From Mycolicibacterium brisbanense (GTDB lineage Bacteria > Actinomycetota > Actinomycetes > Mycobacteriales > Mycobacteriaceae), in contig NZ_BCSX01000022.1 in the NCBI RefSeq assembly GCF_001570425.1, positions 46,549 through 110,548 on the forward strand: 64,000 nt of DNA. Reading direction: 5' to 3'. The notes below the pieces were generated by a model. The model did no database searches. It was not told the DNA's origin and was given only the letters and a program-made list of their open reading frames with translations. A program made the position numbers and the translations under genes. Positions 61,171 through 64,000 of the stretch are shown here, one piece after another. Every line of letters begins with the position of its first letter. Within the stretch, counting starts at the first letter, position 1.

Positions 61171-62163
61171 ATGCAACTGGTCCGCGGATCGTCCCTCACG
61201 GGGTTCGCGCCACTCGTCACCGTCCATGGCGGCGATCCCGACACGATGCTGACGATGGTCGGCATCGATCCGGCCGACGCGGGGCACGACGACCGGTTCA
61301 TCCCGCTGCGCAGCGCCATCTCCGCGGTCGAAGCCGCGGCCACGGTGTTGGGCGTGCCCGACTTCGGACGCCAACTCGGCAGGCAGCAGAGCATCGACAT
61401 CCTCGGCCCCGTCGCCGTGGCCGCCCGCACGGCCGCCACGGTCGCCGAGGCGCTCGACGTCCTGGTCACCTATATGGACTCGCACAGCCCGGCCATCGCG
61501 GCGGGCATCACCGACCATGCCGATCCGGCGCTACGGCGGTTCGAATACGACTTCCTTCTGCGCCCGGCACCCCCGCAGGCCCAGGCGATCGAACTGGCGC
61601 TCGGGCTGACCCTGCAAGTGCTGCGCCTGTTCCTGGGCACCACTTACCGGCCGGTCGCCGTGCACCTGCCCCATACCCCGCTGGGTTCTGTGCCCGACTA
61701 CCGCGGGTACTTCGGCTGCCCACCACACTTTTCCGAGCCGGTCGCCGGATTCACCCTGCGCGCCAAGGATTTACAGCGTCCTCTCAATCACGATCCGCTC
61801 GCTCACCGACTCGCCCTCACCTACCTGTCACAGGCTCACGGTCAGCGCACACCCGACATCGCCAATACCGTCGGCAGCGTCGTACGCCAGTTGCTGCCGT
61901 CCGGGGAACTGTCGGCCACCCTGGTGGCACGCCAGTTCGGCATCCATCCGAAGACGTTGCAGCGGCGCCTCGTATCGGAGGGAATCACCTTCGCCGAACT
62001 GGTCGACCGCACCCGCCGCGAACTCGCCGACCGGCTGCTCACCGGCACCGACCTCCCTGTGGCCCAGGTGTCCCGCCAGCTCGGCTACACCGAGCACAGC
62101 ACGTTCAGCCGCGCCTGCCGACGCTGGTTCGGGATGACGCCTACGGCCTACCGGAACCGGTGA
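61171..62163 (+). CDS. AraC-family transcription regulator
   Basis: 330 residues from ATG 61171, which puts the family's N-terminal domain start (SLTGFAPLVTVHGGDPDTML) correctly; the long open frame upstream is not coding. The N-terminal 'arabinose-binding-like' domain (PF12625 type) precedes the C-terminal double HTH (LVARQFGIHPKTLQRRLVSE and VAQVSRQLGYTEHSTFSRAC, with the W-F-G-M-T-P ending). Probably controls the divergent DUF1254 lipoprotein gene. Confidence 0.92.
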   Translation: MQLVRGSSLTGFAPLVTVHGGDPDTMLTMVGIDPADAGHDDRFIPLRSAISAVEAAATVLGVPDFGRQLGRQQSIDILGPVAVAARTAATVAEALDVLVTYMDSHSPAIAAGITDHADPALRRFEYDFLLRPAPPQAQAIELALGLTLQVLRLFLGTTYRPVAVHLPHTPLGSVPDYRGYFGCPPHFSEPVAGFTLRAKDLQRPLNHDPLAHRLALTYLSQAHGQRTPDIANTVGSVVRQLLPSGELSATLVARQFGIHPKTLQRRLVSEGITFAELVDRTRRELADRLLTGTDLPVAQVSRQLGYTEHSTFSRACRRWFGMTPTAYRNR

Positions 62164-62252
62164 CTTTCGCCGTATCCGCGTTACGTGATGCGCGGTACCT
62201 CGATCATCCGGCAGGCGCATCTGGGTGTCGTGCCGGTCGCCCGCATGAAGAA

Positions 62253-62319
62253 ACCTCCTTGCCGACTTGTCATCTCGTGGGGTTCCACGGGTGACACATT
62301 TGCTCGTCGGCAAGGAGGT
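62253..62319. repeat. Perfect 14-bp inverted repeat with nested stem
   Basis: ACCTCCTTGCCGAC at 62253-62266 and GTCGGCAAGGAGGT at 62306-62319 are exact complements separated by 39 nt; inside lies CGTGG-GGTT-CCACG. It may be an end of a small transposable element, or a cruciform recombination site, marking the left boundary of the island. Confidence 0.65.
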
Positions 62320-62350
62320 CTCAGATATGAAGTTGTCTGTACTTCAAAAG

Positions 62351-62371
62351 TGGAGCTGCCGGGAATTGAAG
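62351..62371 (-). other. Candidate attL: fragment of a tmRNA/tRNA 3' end
   Basis: The minus strand reads CTTCAATTCCCGGCAGCTCCA, i.e. the T-loop, T-stem and acceptor of a tRNA-like 3' end whose acceptor sequence CAGCTCC-A matches what I recall for mycobacterial ssrA (tmRNA, 5' GGGGCTG). No matching 5' half or anticodon arm is nearby, so it is a fragment, as left by a site-specific integrase. Confidence 0.5.
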
Positions 62372-62569
62372 CCGCAAATACCGCTAATCACCAGCACTTT
62401 TCAAGTATGCGTCAACATGGCGCGACATGCGGAAACATGGGCCGGCGTGGGCCATCTGTTGACCTACGTCAACACGTCAACGGCCCCCTGGCCGGTACGC
62501 AGACCCACGAAAACGGGATGTACAAGGCATGTAGTCGCAGTCGCACGGCTTCGGAACTACGTTCCTACT

Positions 62570-62824
62570 ATGGCGGACTTTTCAGGGTGCTGGCTCAAGC
62601 ATCTAGACGACGTTGGCACTGCGTCGCCCGTCCTCCCCCCACCGCTATTGGTGACGCGGCCTGAGGCTGCACGCATCCTGTCGCTCAGCGTGAGGGAAAT
62701 CGACAGGCTCCGGCTGTCCGGCAAGCTGTTGGCGAAGAGACACGGAGGGAAGGTGTTGTTCCCGTTCGCGGTGCTTGAGCGCTATGCCGAGTCATTGCCG
62801 TGGGAAGTGGACCTCCAAATCTGA
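62570..62824 (+). CDS. Excisionase-like helix-turn-helix protein
   Basis: 84 residues from ATG 62570. The core LLVTRPEAARILSLSVREID, RLRLSGKLLAKRHGGKVLFP, FAVLERYAESLP is the HTH_17 / excisionase (MerR-like winged helix) pattern with the arginine-Gly-Lys wing. Such proteins are encoded in mycobacterial prophages and integrative elements next to integrase. I chose the downstream ATG because the open frame upstream runs through the boundary segment and shows no protein character. Confidence 0.7.
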   Translation: MADFSGCWLKHLDDVGTASPVLPPPLLVTRPEAARILSLSVREIDRLRLSGKLLAKRHGGKVLFPFAVLERYAESLPWEVDLQI

Positions 62825-62887
62825 GGGCGACAAGTCGCACGCACACGAACGCCAAGTGATCGCTGACCGAAGGTGCCACCTATTCGG

Positions 62888-63895
62888 TCACCCTCGGTAT
62901 GGCCCGTCGTAGCCGACGACCACGTCGGGGTTATGTCCGCGCTGCGCCAGCAGGTCACGGGCGAAAACGATCCGGCTTGCCTGATCGTGACCAGGGCCGA
63001 CGACGAGGCTTGCAATAGTCGGGGACGTTTGCGGATTGGAACCATCCGCGTCGTCCACGTTTACGGCCATCTCCAGATAGGGAACGCCCGACTGCCGGGT
63101 CTTTGAGGGGTATCCCGGCTCACTCAGGGCGAACAACCTCCATTCACGTTCATGTTGAAACGCACCATGTTTCACGCATGCGAGGTCACTAAGCACAATG
63201 GACGCCATGTAGAGCAGCCCTCCGCCTGAGCCGTCCTCAATCATCGACCGGACGAAGCTACCTTCTGCGCTGTAGGCGTGACGCATCCCAGCGATAGACG
63301 AAGCAGCCAGGGAATCGGCTGCTGGCGCGTCGTATCCCATCTTTCGCAACCCGACTGACTGCGCGGTTGTGCCAGCGGCTGTTGCTGCTGGGTGCAGGGC
63401 ATACGTCTGCTCGGCTAGGGCATCCCAGGGGAAGCCGATGGCATACCCGCCCGTTCTGGCATATCCCTGCCACTGATTGACCAGGTCCGGAGAGTCGCTA
63501 AAGCAGGCGGCGAAACACCGCAAATTCCAACGTAGGACATCAGTTTCGTCGAACACGTCCGCTAGGCGTGACATTGCGTCTGCCAACTTTCGGGGCGTTG
63601 ACGCATCGGCGGCGGCTGCACGAAACCGCTCCACAAACCGCTCGGCCCCAAACAGGAGTTCCTTCGCGTCGTTCATGTATCGCACGTCAGTTGCCCACAA
63701 TTGCGCTGCGAGGCCGAAGCCCGGGTGGTCTATATCCCACGACGGCGGACTAACGATCCCCCTCAACCCGTTCTCGTCGGTGTAGTGGTAGAGGATCGGC
63801 GGGTGATTGTCACTTGCCGCTCTGGCATATACGCGGGAGTCGAATAGCCACGTAATCGGGAATGACTGTCCCAGAAACGGTGGGTCGATGGTCAT
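62888..63895 (-). CDS. DUF2971-family protein
   Basis: 335 residues from ATG 63895 (GTG 63943 is also in frame but would start inside the tandem repeat). DUF2971 features: LYHYTDENGLRGIV, LWATDVRYMNDAKELLFG, FAACFSDSPDLVNQWQGYAR, YAIGFPW and HEREWRLF. The Tyr-x-His-Tyr-Thr opening and the acidic 'ND..E' pair resemble ADP-ribosyltransferase-like folds, although this is my inference. The family occurs mainly on phages and genomic islands and may be a defence or toxin protein. G+C content is lower than in the neighbourhood. Confidence 0.8.
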   Translation of the reverse strand: MTIDPPFLGQSFPITWLFDSRVYARAASDNHPPILYHYTDENGLRGIVSPPSWDIDHPGFGLAAQLWATDVRYMNDAKELLFGAERFVERFRAAAADASTPRKLADAMSRLADVFDETDVLRWNLRCFAACFSDSPDLVNQWQGYARTGGYAIGFPWDALAEQTYALHPAATAAGTTAQSVGLRKMGYDAPAADSLAASSIAGMRHAYSAEGSFVRSMIEDGSGGGLLYMASIVLSDLACVKHGAFQHEREWRLFALSEPGYPSKTRQSGVPYLEMAVNVDDADGSNPQTSPTIASLVVGPGHDQASRIVFARDLLAQRGHNPDVVVGYDGPYRG

Positions 63896-63900
63896 GACTG

Positions 63901-63943
63901 CGCTCGCTGAATTTCCCCACTGACGCTCATCGAAATTCCCCAC
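63901..63943. repeat. Tandem 20-bp repeat resembling an IS21-family terminus
   Basis: CGCTCGCTGAATTTCCCCAC (63901-63920) and CGCTCATCGAAATTCCCCAC (63924-63943) agree at 16 of 20 positions with 23-bp period, preceded by TGAC. IS21-type insertion sequences carry tandem '...AAnTCCCCA' repeats at their ends, so this may be a terminus whose element continues to the right. Confidence 0.5.
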
Positions 63944-64000
63944 CTGTGTGGCTCCGCCGAGAAGGGCGGGCCTCCCTCGATGCTGCTGGTGTCTGACGCC

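Larger units (their letters stand above)
62164..62569. other. Boundary segment of a putative integrated element
   Basis: 406 bp without a convincing gene. It holds a perfect inverted repeat and a tRNA/tmRNA-like fragment, listed separately. Codon-like periodicity is lost here compared with the flanking core genes. Confidence 0.5.

Noticed and set aside
1..64000. CRISPR array
   Set aside because: No regularly spaced direct repeats and no cas genes were seen.

Overview
The window is high-GC actinobacterial chromosome and reads like a fast-growing Mycolicibacterium close to M. smegmatis. The supports are an mbtL-mbtM-mbtN / mbtK mycobactin locus under IdeR-type iron boxes, LGFP-repeat cell-envelope proteins, a HelD/HelR RNA-polymerase remodelling factor, an ahpC-ahpD pair, and a glycerol/dihydroxyacetone-PTS block of the kind I recall from M. 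smegmatis but not from M. tuberculosis. Species assignment is inference; no search was run.

Layout. 0-5.3 kb: a sugar-acid operon (TIM-barrel isomerase cut by the window edge, DMT-type transporter, two small membrane proteins, glycerate kinase), then ahpC-ahpD and a broken ammonia-lyase. 5.3-9.8 kb: a CsbD stress protein and a tightly coupled six-gene Asp23/alkaline-shock operon, including a tiny protein with a J-domain HPD motif, divergent from an ECF sigma factor and its partner. 9.9-18 kb: two luciferase-like monooxygenases, helR behind a rifamycin-associated element, a polymerase-beta-type nucleotidyltransferase and small secreted proteins. 18.2-21.3 kb: two overlapping LGFP-repeat genes, the second carrying polyglycine-hydrolase-like repeats and a serine beta-lactamase fold, then tRNA-Ala(GGC). 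21.4-26.2 kb: an MFS exporter and phosphoglucomutase, divergent from a crcB-crcB-triple-DUF190 fluoride operon. 26.2-30 kb: the second mycobactin locus. 30-45.5 kb: DUF488 protein, patatin, IclR, aquaglyceroporin, DhaK-DhaL-DhaM (DhaM fused to HPr and Enzyme I), two large LuxR regulators, and EIIA and EIICB of a glucose-type PTS. 45.5-54.4 kb: a paralogous protein pair, a TetR-controlled ring-cleavage cluster (VOC dioxygenase, FAH hydrolase, FAD monooxygenase), a LOG-like protein, a DUF2993 protein and a cutinase. 54.5-58.7 kb: MFS, MmgE/PrpD and ATP-grasp genes sharing a duplicated 64-nt upstream element. 58.7-62.2 kb: DUF1254 lipoprotein and AraC regulator.

The right end (62.2-64 kb) looks like the edge of an integrated element: a perfect 14-bp inverted repeat, a minus-strand fragment resembling the 3' end of tmRNA/tRNA, an excisionase-like gene, a DUF2971 gene and a tandem repeat resembling an IS21 terminus. 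I predict an integrase and an intact ssrA further right.

The genes form several self-contained circuits: carbon entry through DhaKLM and PTS, with glycerol uptake probably controlled by IclR at a perfect palindrome; iron (IdeR boxes with mbtLMN and mbtK); envelope stress (sigma factor with Asp23 operon); fluoride efflux; and antibiotic protection (helR).
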